Below, piece after piece: positions 41,574 through 49,714 of a stretch of 64,000 nt of DNA (positions within the stretch are counted from its first letter, which is position 1; the number at the start of each line of letters is the position of its first letter). The translations under genes and the position numbers were made by a program. The DNA is from Winogradskya consettensis (GTDB taxonomy: Bacteria > Actinomycetota > Actinomycetes > Mycobacteriales > Micromonosporaceae), in contig NZ_BOQP01000052.1 in NCBI RefSeq assembly GCF_018332715.1, positions 1 through 64,000 of the forward strand, written 5' to 3'. Below the pieces are notes generated by a model that had not been told where the DNA came from, did not search any database, and worked only from the letters and a program-made list of their open reading frames with translations.

Positions 41574-42050
41574 ATGGACAGCCGACTCAGAATCGCCGGC
41601 CAGGCAGTACAACCGGTGCTCGTGATGTTCCCGCTAGGCCTGTTCTCGATGGCCGTCCTCTTCGACCTCGGCAACCTTCTCGGCGCCCCCGACATCCTGG
41701 GCGCCCTCGCCTACTGGAACGTCGTGGCGGGCCTGATCGGCGGAGTCCTGGCCGCCGTCGCCGGTGCGATCGACCTGATGTTCGTCCCCAACGGCACCCC
41801 GGCCAAGCGCATCGGTGTCCTGCAGGGCCTGGCCAACATGGGGGTCCTGATCCTCTTCGCGGTCATCCTGATGCTCCGCATGAGCCACCCCGACCGCGTG
41901 GCAGGCGGCGGCATCTTCGCCGTCGAACTCCTCGCCCTCGTCGGCGCGGTCTTCGGAGCCTGGTACGGCGGCGAGCTCGTCAACCGCCGCCAGGCCTACG
42001 CCCAGGCCCGTTCCCAGCAGGCCCGCTCCAACCCGGGCCGCATCTTCTGA
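41574..42050 (+). CDS. DUF2231 membrane protein
   Basis: A 158-residue protein with four membrane segments. VQPVLVMFPLGLFSMAVLFDL, GLIGGVLAAVAGAIDLMFVP and the final ELVNRR cytoplasmic motif fit DUF2231. The ATG at 41574 has AGGGGAGG 12 nt upstream; a GTG at 41562 would overlap that site. Function unknown, possibly linked to redox or stress proteins such as the DJ-1 gene that follows 62 bp later. Confidence 0.78.
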   Translation: MDSRLRIAGQAVQPVLVMFPLGLFSMAVLFDLGNLLGAPDILGALAYWNVVAGLIGGVLAAVAGAIDLMFVPNGTPAKRIGVLQGLANMGVLILFAVILMLRMSHPDRVAGGGIFAVELLALVGAVFGAWYGGELVNRRQAYAQARSQQARSNPGRIF

Positions 42051-42112
42051 CGTTTGCTACCTCGGTCCCCGGGCACTCGACAAGGACAACGCCGAGAGAA
42101 CAGGGGCCGACC

Positions 42113-42676
42113 ATGACAACCTCTCTGAAGAACAAGCGAGTCGCGTTCCTCGCGACCGACGGCGTCGAGGAGATCGAGTACACCGAGCCCCGCATGGCCG
42201 TGGAGAACGCGGGCGGCACGGCGGAGCTCGTCTCTCTCAGGCCCGGCACCATCCAGGCCATGAACCACCTCGACAAGTCCACGACACACACGGTCGAGAA
42301 GCAGGTCAAGGATGCCAGCGCCGATGACTACGACGCCCTCGTCCTGCCCGGCGGCGTAGCTAACCCGGATTTCCTGCGCCTGGACGCGGACGCCATCCGC
42401 TTCATCGGGGACTTCTTCACCGCGGGCAAGCCGGTAGCAGCCATCTGCCACGCCCCCTGGACCCTGATCGAAGCCGGCGTGGTCGACGGCCGCACCATGA
42501 CCAGCTGGCCGAGCCTCCGGACCGACCTGGCCAACGCCGGCGCCACCTGGGTCGACGAAGAGGTCTACACAGACCGCGGCCTCATCACGAGCCGCAAGCC
42601 GGACGACCTCCCGGCCTTCTGCGCTGCCCTGCTCAAGGAGATCGCCGAGGGCTCCTACGCCCTCCAGAACGCCTGA
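42113..42676 (+). CDS. DJ-1/PfpI family protein
   Basis: A 187-residue DJ-1/PfpI (type 1 glutamine-amidotransferase-like) protein. VAFLATDGVEEIEYTEP carries the conserved Glu, DALVLPGGVANPDFL the oxyanion loop, and VAAICHAPW the nucleophilic cysteine elbow followed by His. Members are stress-linked glyoxalases, deglycases or chaperones; the subtype (YhbO/PfpI-like) is unresolved. A strong terminator follows. Confidence 0.88.
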   Translation: MTTSLKNKRVAFLATDGVEEIEYTEPRMAVENAGGTAELVSLRPGTIQAMNHLDKSTTHTVEKQVKDASADDYDALVLPGGVANPDFLRLDADAIRFIGDFFTAGKPVAAICHAPWTLIEAGVVDGRTMTSWPSLRTDLANAGATWVDEEVYTDRGLITSRKPDDLPAFCAALLKEIAEGSYALQNA

Positions 42677-42683
42677 GCACTCC

Positions 42684-42717
42684 CCGATGGCGCACGGACG
42701 GATCCGTGCGCCATCGG
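42684..42717. terminator. bidirectional terminator
   Basis: A perfect 15-bp stem, CCGATGGCGCACGGA (42684-42698) with TCCGTGCGCCATCGG (42703-42717), around the tetraloop CGGA. It lies between the convergent DJ-1 and metallophosphoesterase genes. Confidence 0.85.
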
Positions 42718-42758
42718 CCTGCCCGGGGTCTCGGCCTCTCAGGGGATCGGCCTGCCTG

Positions 42759-44507
42759 TCAGGGCGTCGGGGCGTCCACGACGATGGGCGGCTCGATCAA
42801 GTGGGGCCTCAGCGGGGTAGCCGGGCGCAACCAGGAGGCTTCCGGATCGGCCTCGGGGACCGGCGTCCATTTGCGGCCGACGCGCTCCACGCCGATGGGG
42901 TAGATGGTCAGGGCCCCGTCGGGGGTGATGTGCAGACGCAGGAAGCTTTTCGCGTCCTCGATGCCCTGCCCGGCGAAGAGCTCGTTGGTGTTGACGTCGA
43001 AGAAGCCGGCCACCAGAAGGTAGAGCGACAGCAGCTGGGTGCCCAGGATCGCTGAGACCGGTCCGTAGAGGATCGCGGCTACCACCAGGGGGCCGGGCCA
43101 GGACCAGGTGTGGAACGGCAGCTGAAGCCAGAGCCAGGTGCCACCGGCGGCGAGAGCGATCTGGGCGAAGCCGTGCACGAGGCCGAGGATCCAATGCCGG
43201 GCGTGGTCTTTCTCGCCGGCGCTCGGGGGCTGGGCGAACAGCACCGCACCGGCGAGGATCAGAACCAGCATCATGACGAGCGGGATGCTGAAGAGGCGCT
43301 GGAAGATGCCGCCCTCGCTGGCCGCGCCCGCCATCGCCAGCATCGTCAGGGTGTGGATGATGCCGATCATGGTGGTGAACCCGGGGTTGCGCGTCGGGAC
43401 GTTGCGGAACACCCCCCAGCTCATCCGGCGCGACTCCGCCTTGGTGGGGAACGTGGTGACCAGGTCGTAGTCGCGGCTGCGGCTGGCGCTGCGGGTCAGG
43501 GTCTCGGGCGGCGGCACCTGCAGCTGCTCCGGAAGGTTGTGCGTGGCGACCAGATAGGCGCCGCCGCCCCCACAGGTGATCAGCTCCCGGTCCTCGCCGG
43601 AGTAGCGGGCGTAGTGATGCAGATCTCCGGAGACCAGCACCCGGACGTGTGCCCCCGTCGGCGCCAGGATCGTCCGGATGAAGTAGTCGACCGCGTCGTA
43701 CGTCTCCGGGCGTTTGGCGGCCTTGACCCAGGTCGGTGACGGAGTCATGAGGATGACCCGGTCGTCGGGGCCGAGCGCGCGGGCGGCCTTCTCGAAATAC
43801 AGCAACTGCGGATCGTCGATGTACGCCCCGAACTGCTCGTCGATCGCGAACAGCCACCATTTCGCGGGCAGCTCGACCGCGAAGTAGGACCGGCGCTGCT
43901 GGGTGCGCCAACCGCCGATGTGCCCGTCCTTACGCCGCGCGAACAGGCGCAGGAATGCCGTCAGCCCGTCGTACCAGTCGTGGTTGCCGGGAAGGGCGAA
44001 AAGAGTGGGCTGCGGTCCCGTGGCCGGCGCTTCGGGCAGAGCGGCACGATAGGGGCCCTTCATGCGGTTTTCGTAGCCGTCACCGTTGGCAAGCGGATAG
44101 ACCTGATCGCCACCCATGAGCAGCACCTGACCGCGGGGCAGCCTACGGCCGTCGATCTCCAGCTCCGGCTGCGCCAGCAGGTACGCGATGGAATACGTCG
44201 CGTCGAACCCGTCACCCAGGTCAGCCACGTAGTCGAACCACAGCTCCCCGTCAACGCCCGGCTGCTGGAACGACTCCCCGGAGAGAGCGTTCTGCAGCTC
44301 CCGCTTGTCGAGGAAGGAACCGAACAGTATCGCCAGCAGCGCCCGCAGCCCGGTATTGAGCAACAAGAGCGGCGCCAGCCACCCGACCGGCCGCTGCGGC
44401 GTAAAACCGAGCTGCTGCGGATCCATGCTGTCGGGTCGCCGCGCCGTAGAAGGCTCGGCCTCGGCAGAACGCTGCCGCGGACGGCGGCGCGGCTCGTGAT
44501 CGGTCAC
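42759..44507 (-). CDS. membrane-bound metallophosphoesterase
   Basis: A 582-residue protein. After a basic N-terminus and a hydrophobic segment (about 40-58), a calcineurin-like phosphoesterase domain shows DYVADLGDGFDAT, LMGGDQVYP, LPGNHDWYDG (the GNHD metal motif) and VSGDLHHYARY. Four or so membrane segments follow (about 370-500), then a short soluble tail. Metal-dependent hydrolysis of a phosphoester is expected; the substrate is unknown. The GTG at 44507 has AAGGTG upstream. It is the last chromosomal gene before the prophage. Confidence 0.82.
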   Translation of the reverse strand: MTDHEPRRRPRQRSAEAEPSTARRPDSMDPQQLGFTPQRPVGWLAPLLLLNTGLRALLAILFGSFLDKRELQNALSGESFQQPGVDGELWFDYVADLGDGFDATYSIAYLLAQPELEIDGRRLPRGQVLLMGGDQVYPLANGDGYENRMKGPYRAALPEAPATGPQPTLFALPGNHDWYDGLTAFLRLFARRKDGHIGGWRTQQRRSYFAVELPAKWWLFAIDEQFGAYIDDPQLLYFEKAARALGPDDRVILMTPSPTWVKAAKRPETYDAVDYFIRTILAPTGAHVRVLVSGDLHHYARYSGEDRELITCGGGGAYLVATHNLPEQLQVPPPETLTRSASRSRDYDLVTTFPTKAESRRMSWGVFRNVPTRNPGFTTMIGIIHTLTMLAMAGAASEGGIFQRLFSIPLVMMLVLILAGAVLFAQPPSAGEKDHARHWILGLVHGFAQIALAAGGTWLWLQLPFHTWSWPGPLVVAAILYGPVSAILGTQLLSLYLLVAGFFDVNTNELFAGQGIEDAKSFLRLHITPDGALTIYPIGVERVGRKWTPVPEADPEASWLRPATPLRPHLIEPPIVVDAPTP

Positions 44508-44629
44508 GCAAGGCACCTTAGCCCGGACGTCTGACGAAAACGCCCGCCAAGTCGCCCACCTGCGAAACGCCCGACGACCCCACCCGTGGCGAGCACCGGC
44601 GCGCCCATGCCGTAGACTCAACGTTCGTT

Positions 44630-44703
44630 GCCGCCTTAGCTCAGTCGGCTAGAGCGACGCACTCGTAATGCGTAGGTCGACGGTTCGATTCCGTCAGGCG
44701 GCT
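44630..44703 (+). tRNA. tRNA-Thr (CGT)
   Basis: Acceptor GCCGCCT (44630-44636) pairs with AGGCGGC (44696-44702), discriminator T at 44703. Anticodon stem ACGCA/TGCGT with loop CTCGTAA gives anticodon CGT (44664-44666), reading ACG. The T-arm GGTTCGATTCC is intact. CCA is not encoded. The integrase next to its 3' end marks it as the attachment gene. Confidence 0.95.
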
Positions 44704-44712
44704 CGGCAACGG

Positions 44713-44757
44713 AAAGGCCCGTTCACCTCGGCATTTGCCGTTGGCGAACGGGCCTTT
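44713..44757. terminator. terminator between tRNA and integrase
   Basis: AAAGGCCCGTTC (44713-44724) pairs with GAACGGGCCTTT (44746-44757), with a nested CGGCA/TGCCG stem in the loop. It ends in CCTTTCTCTC on the plus strand, so it can stop both the tRNA and the convergent integrase transcript. The attachment core probably lies in or just left of it. Confidence 0.8.
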
Positions 44758-44774
44758 CTCTCGTCCTGCAAAGA

Positions 44775-46034
44775 TCAACCGTGCAGCTTTCCGTGCATCT
44801 GATTCCCGAACAGCGCCGCCCCCATACGCTGCGTAGCCGCGCGGGCCATTTCCGAAGCGACGTGAACGTAGCCGCGGGTGGTCCGGACATCGGAATGACC
44901 CAGCACCTCCTGCACCGTGCTGATGTCGGCTCCCAGTGCGAGCATCATCGAGCCCGCGGTGTGCCGGCCGTCGTGCAGTCGAGCCTCGTCGACGCCAGCT
45001 TCGCGGCACAGACCCTTCCACTGCTTGTGGTCGGCGGCCGGGTCGATCGGGCGACCGTCCGGCTGGCAGAAGACGAGGTCGTGGTCGACGTAGAGGTCAC
45101 CAGCCAAGACCTGCTCGATCGCCTGGCCCGCCTGGTGCCGACGCAGAAGAGCGACCACCTCCGTCGGTAGCGGGACCAATCGCTTCCCCGTCCCTTTGGG
45201 CTCCTTGAGGAGTAGGCCGCCCTCGAGGGGAATCTCTCCTGACCGGATCTCCATCCTCCGCGCCGGGCAGTTGCCGCCCCGCCGGCGGCCGCAGGAAGGG
45301 TTGCAGCCGTGGTCGAACGTGCGCCGGCGCAGCTGCCACCACACACGCATCTCAGCTCTATCCAGATCCAGGTAGGACCAGCGCAGACCGAGCGCCTCTC
45401 CCTGCCGTAGGCCGAGACTGAGGCCGACCGCCCAGCGCGCACCGTTGCGCGGAAGCGCCCATGCAGCGTTGAGCACCTGCAAGGCCTCCGCCAGGTCCAA
45501 CGGGGTCTGCTCTACCGGTCGCGACTCCGGGGAGTCCAGCAGCTTGGCGACATTCCGGGAAGCCACTCCCCGCCGAAAGGCGATCTCCAATGCCCGGGTC
45601 AGGATGCGGTGGGCCTTGAGGACCGTGCTCGCGGCCCGGCCGGCCTGGTGCATCTGGAGGTAGACCTGGTCCAGCTGCTCGGGCTGGAGCTGGTCTATCC
45701 GGGTACCCCCCATGACCGGGTAGACCCAATTCGTGCATATGGACCGGTAATCGCGGATGGTCCCCGGGTCACACCGCCCGCCGGAGGGGGCGATGGTGGT
45801 CAGATAGGTCTCCATCCACTGCTGGACGGTCGGCGCGCGCCCTTGCCGGACGACAGCACCCTTACGCTTCTGATCGAGCAGCTCATCGACACGGTCGATG
45901 GCCTCGTTTTCGGTCGGCCTGCTGATATGCCGTCGATCGAGTTTCCCGTTGGGTTTCTTCCCGACGACGACCCAGGCGTGCCAATAGCCGTCGTCGCCTT
46001 GCGTGATTCTCGGGTGCGTGCCTCGTCGGGCCAC
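44775..46034 (-). CDS. int: phage tyrosine integrase
   Basis: A 419-residue tyrosine recombinase with arm-binding N-terminus (TPRITQGDDGYWHAWVVV-like AP2 segment), a SAM-like core-binding domain (about 70-170) and a catalytic domain. Catalytic residues: Arg in LSLGLRQGEALGL, Lys in EPKGTGKRLVPLP, His-x-x-Arg in LHDGRHTAG, His in VLGHSD, and Tyr in TTRGYVHV. A CNPSCGRRRGGNCPARR insertion adds a Cys cluster. GTG start with GGAGG. It catalyses integration at the tRNA-Thr 3' end. Confidence 0.95.
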   Translation of the reverse strand: MARRGTHPRITQGDDGYWHAWVVVGKKPNGKLDRRHISRPTENEAIDRVDELLDQKRKGAVVRQGRAPTVQQWMETYLTTIAPSGGRCDPGTIRDYRSICTNWVYPVMGGTRIDQLQPEQLDQVYLQMHQAGRAASTVLKAHRILTRALEIAFRRGVASRNVAKLLDSPESRPVEQTPLDLAEALQVLNAAWALPRNGARWAVGLSLGLRQGEALGLRWSYLDLDRAEMRVWWQLRRRTFDHGCNPSCGRRRGGNCPARRMEIRSGEIPLEGGLLLKEPKGTGKRLVPLPTEVVALLRRHQAGQAIEQVLAGDLYVDHDLVFCQPDGRPIDPAADHKQWKGLCREAGVDEARLHDGRHTAGSMMLALGADISTVQEVLGHSDVRTTRGYVHVASEMARAATQRMGAALFGNQMHGKLHG

Positions 46035-46036
46035 GG

Positions 46037-46243
46037 CTACCTCCCGTCATCGTCGCCGAGCATGTCTCGCTGGACGTGCTCGTAGACGGACCAGTAATCA
46101 ACAGCTGGGATGCGGATCTGCGCGATGGCCTTCGTCGTGGCACGTCGGCCAAGACGTGCACCGGCGAACGCAGCGAGGCCCATGAGGGCGATCAGGGCCG
46201 GTCCGGACCATGAGCCGGAGAGCCCGCTTGAGATTCGGGACAT
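46037..46243 (-). CDS. small prophage membrane protein
   Basis: A 68-residue protein with one membrane segment (WSGPALIALMGLAAFAGARL) and a soluble C-terminus. It lies 2 bp upstream of the integrase gene and is cotranscribed with it. Function unknown. The 131 bp between it and the repressor gene hold nothing I recognise. Confidence 0.5.
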   Translation of the reverse strand: MSRISSGLSGSWSGPALIALMGLAAFAGARLGRRATTKAIAQIRIPAVDYWSVYEHVQRDMLGDDDGR

Positions 46244-46374
46244 AGTGGATCGCCTCTCGGTGCTGCCGCCCATGAGGGCGGTGCCCCCGACGTCCGATCC
46301 ACGTCGAGATGTCCTGCTCTGCGGTAATTGGCGCAGTTAGGCACCAATTGTCAGCAACTCTAGTGATCACTCAA

Positions 46375-46782
46375 CTATTTGCCGCCGCTTACAGACACGC
46401 GAGTCGCGAGCGTTTTTAGCACCTCGCGGACAAAGCTCTTGTCCGAGTCACTGACCGCCGGATCGACCAACCCCCGCATGATTCTCCGGATGTCCGGCGG
46501 GATCGGAGGATCAGGGGCAGGGTCGTCGCGCTCATCCTCAACCCCCAACGGCCGCAACGCCACGCCGGCAGGAACCCCGAGGCCGTCGCAGAACTGGACG
46601 ATCTTGCCGACCTCGGGGGTCGTGTTGAAGTCGCCCCGCTTCCACCGGTGGAAGGTGGAAACACTGATCCCCGTGGCGCGCTGGATGTCGATGTCAGTCA
46701 TCCCCTGGTCCCGTGCAGACCGCAGAATGCGGGCGATCACGCGGGCGAAGCGCTGCCTGCTGACCTCGGGGGTTTGACTCAC
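46375..46782 (-). CDS. prophage HTH repressor
   Basis: A 135-residue helix-turn-helix protein: QRFARVIARILRSARDQG, MTDIDIQRATGISVSTFHRW, KRGDFNTTPEVGKIVQFCDG. The C-terminal 60 residues (PDIRRIMRGLVDPAVSDSDK) are typical of actinophage XRE-type regulators. The GTG at 46782 has no Shine-Dalgarno but TACCGT lies 6 nt upstream, suggesting a leaderless mRNA. It probably represses the divergent early genes by binding the four palindromes at 46916-47033. Confidence 0.78.
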   Translation of the reverse strand: MSQTPEVSRQRFARVIARILRSARDQGMTDIDIQRATGISVSTFHRWKRGDFNTTPEVGKIVQFCDGLGVPAGVALRPLGVEDERDDPAPDPPIPPDIRRIMRGLVDPAVSDSDKSFVREVLKTLATRVSVSGGK

Positions 46783-46915
46783 GGCCCAACGGTAGGGGCT
46801 GCGACTGATCTGCCGATGCCGTGCGCGGCAGCGCTGCCGCCGGTGGCAGCGAGATCTAGACATCGGCCAGACGATCAAAACCCTGTGGGCAGTGGCAGGC
46901 ATCGGTACATCATTC

Positions 46916-47033
46916 ACTGCCATGCATGTCAGTAAAACTGGCTGAACGGATGACCCGCTGTCATGCATGGCAGCGTGCTAGCGTCACTGCCATGCATGAC
47001 AGTGAGGTCACTTCCAGTGTCATCCGTGACAGT
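46916..47033. promoter_or_regulatory. four copies of an 18-bp palindromic operator
   Basis: ACTGCCATGCATGTCAGT (46916-46933), GCTGTCATGCATGGCAGC (46957-46974), ACTGCCATGCATGACAGT (46986-47003) and a weaker AGTGTCATCCGTGACAGT (47016-47033). The third spans the start codon of the excisionase-like gene. Spacings of 41, 29 and 30 bp (about three helical turns for two of them) suit cooperative repressor binding. TAGCGT at 46979-46984 is the likely -10. Confidence 0.82.
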
Positions 47034-47270
47034 GCAGCGCGGTTTCCGAAACCGGATCGCGTTGCCTACCGGGTCCGGGACGCCGCCGAGCAGCTGGGTC
47101 TGAGCGAGCGCCAGATGTGGCGCCTGGTGTCCACCCGCCAGATCGAGTCGTACAAGACCGACCCGTCCTCGCCCTCGAGCTCGAGGCGCATCTCGCACCA
47201 GGCGCTCCTCGACTACGTGGCCGCGGCGACCAAAGCCACCAAGGGCGAGCAGCTCGACAAAGTCGCCTGA
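46992..47270 (+). CDS. excisionase / HTH DNA-binding protein
   Basis: A 92-residue protein with a MerR/excisionase-type helix-turn-helix: VAYRVRDAAEQLGLSERQMW then RLVSTRQIESYKTD and SRRISHQALLDYVAA. It is expected to steer the integrase to excision or to act as an early regulator. The ATG at 46992 is inside operator 3 and 7 nt after TAGCGT, so a leaderless start is favoured; upstream ATGs at 46926 and 46950 are less likely. Confidence 0.75.
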   Translation: MHDSEVTSSVIRDSAARFPKPDRVAYRVRDAAEQLGLSERQMWRLVSTRQIESYKTDPSSPSSSRRISHQALLDYVAAATKATKGEQLDKVA

Positions 47271-47339
47271 CAAATGGACCAGCCGCCCCGGATTTGCTCG
47301 CCAGCGCTCGGGACGGCCAGACGCAAGGAGAGATACCAC

Positions 47340-47723
47340 ATGCAAGACAACCAGCGCTTCGACAAGCGCCTAGCCCAGCTCGAGCAGCTCCACTGGAAGA
47401 GCCCGAAACACGAAGTCAACCGGGTCAAGCAGGTAGCGGTTGGGGCCGGATTGATCTTCTTCTCCGCGCTTCAGCTGGTCGGCGTGGTGTGGCTCTGGAC
47501 GCACGGCCGCTTCGGGGTCCTGATGTCTTTCCTCGGGGTGCTCGCGACGATCGGGATCGTCTGGTCTGCCAAGGCCGGCGTGGAGCTGATCCTCGGTCCG
47601 CAGCGGCCGAACTCCCGGCGCAACCAGCGAGCCCTGGCCGAGGCCCGGGAAATCGTCGACACCGACGAGTGGCTGATCGTCATGAACGGTGGCCAACCTC
47701 CGCGCGCCGACCGCAACCGATGA
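47340..47723 (+). CDS. small prophage membrane protein
   Basis: A 127-residue protein with two membrane segments (AVGAGLIFFSALQLVGVVWL; FGVLMSFLGVLATIGIVW), a basic N-terminus and a cytoplasmic C-terminal tail. AAGGAGA precedes the ATG by 7-8 nt. Function unknown; possibly superinfection exclusion, which is speculation. Confidence 0.6.
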   Translation: MQDNQRFDKRLAQLEQLHWKSPKHEVNRVKQVAVGAGLIFFSALQLVGVVWLWTHGRFGVLMSFLGVLATIGIVWSAKAGVELILGPQRPNSRRNQRALAEAREIVDTDEWLIVMNGGQPPRADRNR

Positions 47724-47752
47724 ACACTCCCACCAGCACAGGAGCACTACTG

Positions 47753-48052
47753 ATGACTAGCTCTCTTGCCCCGCGGTTGCCCCGCGAGCTCTTCGCGACC
47801 GGCGTCCAGGTCGTCACCATCGCCCCACTCGGCCCCGGCGTAGTCGCACACCGGTACGCCACCGAAACCCGCCAGGTCCAGGACGACGTCTACCGTGCCC
47901 GGCCCAGCGGCCGGACCGAGATCTACCCGGTCGCCGCCTGCGCGGAAGCGGACGCAGACCAGGGGTACCCGTGCTCTTTGCAGTGGGCAGCTGTGCACGG
48001 CGCCATCGCATGCACCGAGCCGAAGTGCTTCCCCGAGGCGGTGTCGGCATGA
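47753..48052 (+). CDS. small prophage protein
   Basis: A 99-residue soluble protein with three cysteines near the C-terminus (CAEADADQGYPCSL, CTEPKCFPE, possible metal site). The ATG at 47753 has AGGAG 8 nt upstream; an ATG at 47720 overlapping the previous stop is an alternative. Unknown function. Confidence 0.55.
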   Translation: MTSSLAPRLPRELFATGVQVVTIAPLGPGVVAHRYATETRQVQDDVYRARPSGRTEIYPVAACAEADADQGYPCSLQWAAVHGAIACTEPKCFPEAVSA

Positions 48053-48504
48053 CTGCGACGTCAGACCAAGCGCTCGGCGTGGACGAGATCCTTGCCCGCG
48101 CTGAGAGGACCTACGACTACGTCCGCCGCGCCTCGGTCGACGGCTTCGTCCCGCTGACCGTCCGCGAGCACTTCAACTACGACATCCCGGTGCTTGTCAG
48201 CCGCATCCAGCGCCTCACCAGCGAGCTCGAGCAGGAACGCCGTGAGCTCGGCCGGCTCCGCCTGCAGGTCCGTGGCGGCGAGGGCGGCAACGTCGACCCC
48301 GACGTCCAGATCGTCGAGCACCAGGGCGTGCAGCTGCGCGTCATCCCGATGGACCAGCACGACCGCCAGTGCGACGTCCGCGTCGCCAGTGCGCAGGGCA
48401 CGACCCCTGAGGTTCTGCATTGCCACTTCTGCGGTTTCTGCTTTCTCCAGTCGGAGGCCGTCGCACGCGGCTCCGACCAGGGTCAGGGGGCTACTCGTGG
48501 GTAG
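48049..48504 (+). CDS. prophage protein with coiled coil and Cys/His tail
   Basis: A 151-residue protein overlapping the previous gene by ATGA. VSRIQRLTSELEQERRELGRLRLQV forms a short coiled coil when read in parts (about 48-75). LHCHFCGFCF near the C-terminus is a Cys/His cluster, perhaps zinc binding. Unknown function. Confidence 0.55.
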   Translation: MTATSDQALGVDEILARAERTYDYVRRASVDGFVPLTVREHFNYDIPVLVSRIQRLTSELEQERRELGRLRLQVRGGEGGNVDPDVQIVEHQGVQLRVIPMDQHDRQCDVRVASAQGTTPEVLHCHFCGFCFLQSEAVARGSDQGQGATRG

Positions 48505-49054
48505 CCATCACGCAGTCGGCGTCTGCGGCTTCGGCCGGTGCGGCTCGACCATGGTCATGTCGATGCTCGCAGCCGGCGGCTGCTCGCCGGTCGCAGGCTC
48601 CACCGAACGCTCGTACGAGCTCCGGGACGAGATCGCAATGGTGACGGCTGAGCCAGCCGGGCACGCGGTGAAGCTGCTCGACCACTTCTACCGAATCGGC
48701 TTCCCGGCGGCGCCGGAGTGGCGCTTCGTCTGGCTCGACCGCGACGCGGCCCAGCAGGCCCGCTCGCACGCCAAGCTCGCCGCCGCTGCCTTCGGCTTCG
48801 AGATGGACGCCGGGCTCCAGGCGCTCTATGCGGCCTCGTACGCCACCGACCGGCCCGGCCGCCTCGCCAAGCTGCGGGCCGCCGGACCGGTTCTGGTGCT
48901 CGACTTCGAGCGGGTGCTGGCCCAGCCGCGCAAGACGGCGAAGTTGCTGCGCCGCGAGGTCTGGCCGGACCTGGACGTCGACGCTGCTGTGGCCGCCGTC
49001 CACCAGCGCTCTCCGGAGTGCCTTCCCGATATGTCCTTCGAGCTGGGGAGCTGA
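48497..49054 (+). CDS. P-loop sulfotransferase-like prophage protein
   Basis: A 185-residue protein. The N-terminal VCGFGRCGSTMVMSML resembles the 5'-phosphosulfate loop of PAPS sulfotransferases and related P-loop kinases. RFVWLDRDAAQQARSHAK is close to the usual 3'-phosphate motif with Arg and Ser, and VLVLDFERVLAQPRKTAKLL matches the family C-terminal region. If active, it could modify a phage or host surface or a metabolite. GTG start inside the preceding gene end. Confidence 0.6.
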   Translation: MGSHHAVGVCGFGRCGSTMVMSMLAAGGCSPVAGSTERSYELRDEIAMVTAEPAGHAVKLLDHFYRIGFPAAPEWRFVWLDRDAAQQARSHAKLAAAAFGFEMDAGLQALYAASYATDRPGRLAKLRAAGPVLVLDFERVLAQPRKTAKLLRREVWPDLDVDAAVAAVHQRSPECLPDMSFELGS

Positions 49055-49061
49055 GTTACCC

Positions 49062-49406
49062 GTGCCTATCTCTGACAAGCCCAAGGTCTACCTGACCTCG
49101 TTCATGCAGCTCGGCACAGGCGACCACGCCGCGGTGGCGCTGGCTGACGACGGCGAGGTCCTGGCCGAGCACGTCTGCTCGTCTCCGACGTTCTTCCGCG
49201 GCGACCTGCACGACCGGCCGTTCCGGCACGACGCCTACCTGCGCAAGTACGGCGCCTGGGGCGACGGCGACCGGTACGAGCTGGTCGAGTGCTGGTCCTT
49301 CGAGGTGCCCGCCGAGGTCATCGAGCGAAACCGTCTGCTGCACGCCGAGGAGCAGGACAGCGCGGCTTCCCGTCCTTACCCGTCCGAGGGTGGGGATGGC
49401 CGATGA
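49062..49406 (+). CDS. hypothetical prophage protein
   Basis: A 114-residue soluble, acidic protein (YLTSFMQLGTGDHAAVALAD; FRHDAYLRKYGAWGDG). GTG start 7 bp after the sulfotransferase-like gene. No motif recognised. Confidence 0.5.
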   Translation: MPISDKPKVYLTSFMQLGTGDHAAVALADDGEVLAEHVCSSPTFFRGDLHDRPFRHDAYLRKYGAWGDGDRYELVECWSFEVPAEVIERNRLLHAEEQDSAASRPYPSEGGDGR

Positions 49407-49714
49407 CCAGCTACGAGATCACCGACGGTCCGAAGATGCTGCGCGAGACCCTCTGCGTGGCCCAGACCCGGATCGGCAACTCCGACCTCGACCAGGACCG
49501 GAAGCGCGAGCACCTCGACCGCCTGCAGCGCCTGATCGACGAGTGCGACCGGCACCGCCCGGTTGGCTCCGACGGCAAGCACGGCGACCGGCACACGCCC
49601 ACCTGCGGCTGCGAGGACATGCCGAACCAGCCGCATTACCGCACGCCGGTTTGCGACCAGACCTGCAACCTGATCCGGGATACCGCGCCGAAGCTCTCGG
49701 GCGGTGAATCGTGA
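49403..49714 (+). CDS. hypothetical prophage protein with Cys/His motif
   Basis: A 103-residue protein overlapping its neighbours by ATGA on both sides (GTGA downstream). Its N-terminal half is helical and charged; HTPTCGCEDM and CDQTCNLI give clustered cysteines, possibly metal binding. Unknown. Confidence 0.5.
   Translation: MTSYEITDGPKMLRETLCVAQTRIGNSDLDQDRKREHLDRLQRLIDECDRHRPVGSDGKHGDRHTPTCGCEDMPNQPHYRTPVCDQTCNLIRDTAPKLSGGES

Noticed and set aside
46783..46968. Extended N-terminus of the prophage repressor to 46968
   Set aside because: The extra 62 residues are Arg/Cys/His-rich with no domain and would cover operators; the GTG at 46782 with a -10 box 6 nt upstream is a better start.
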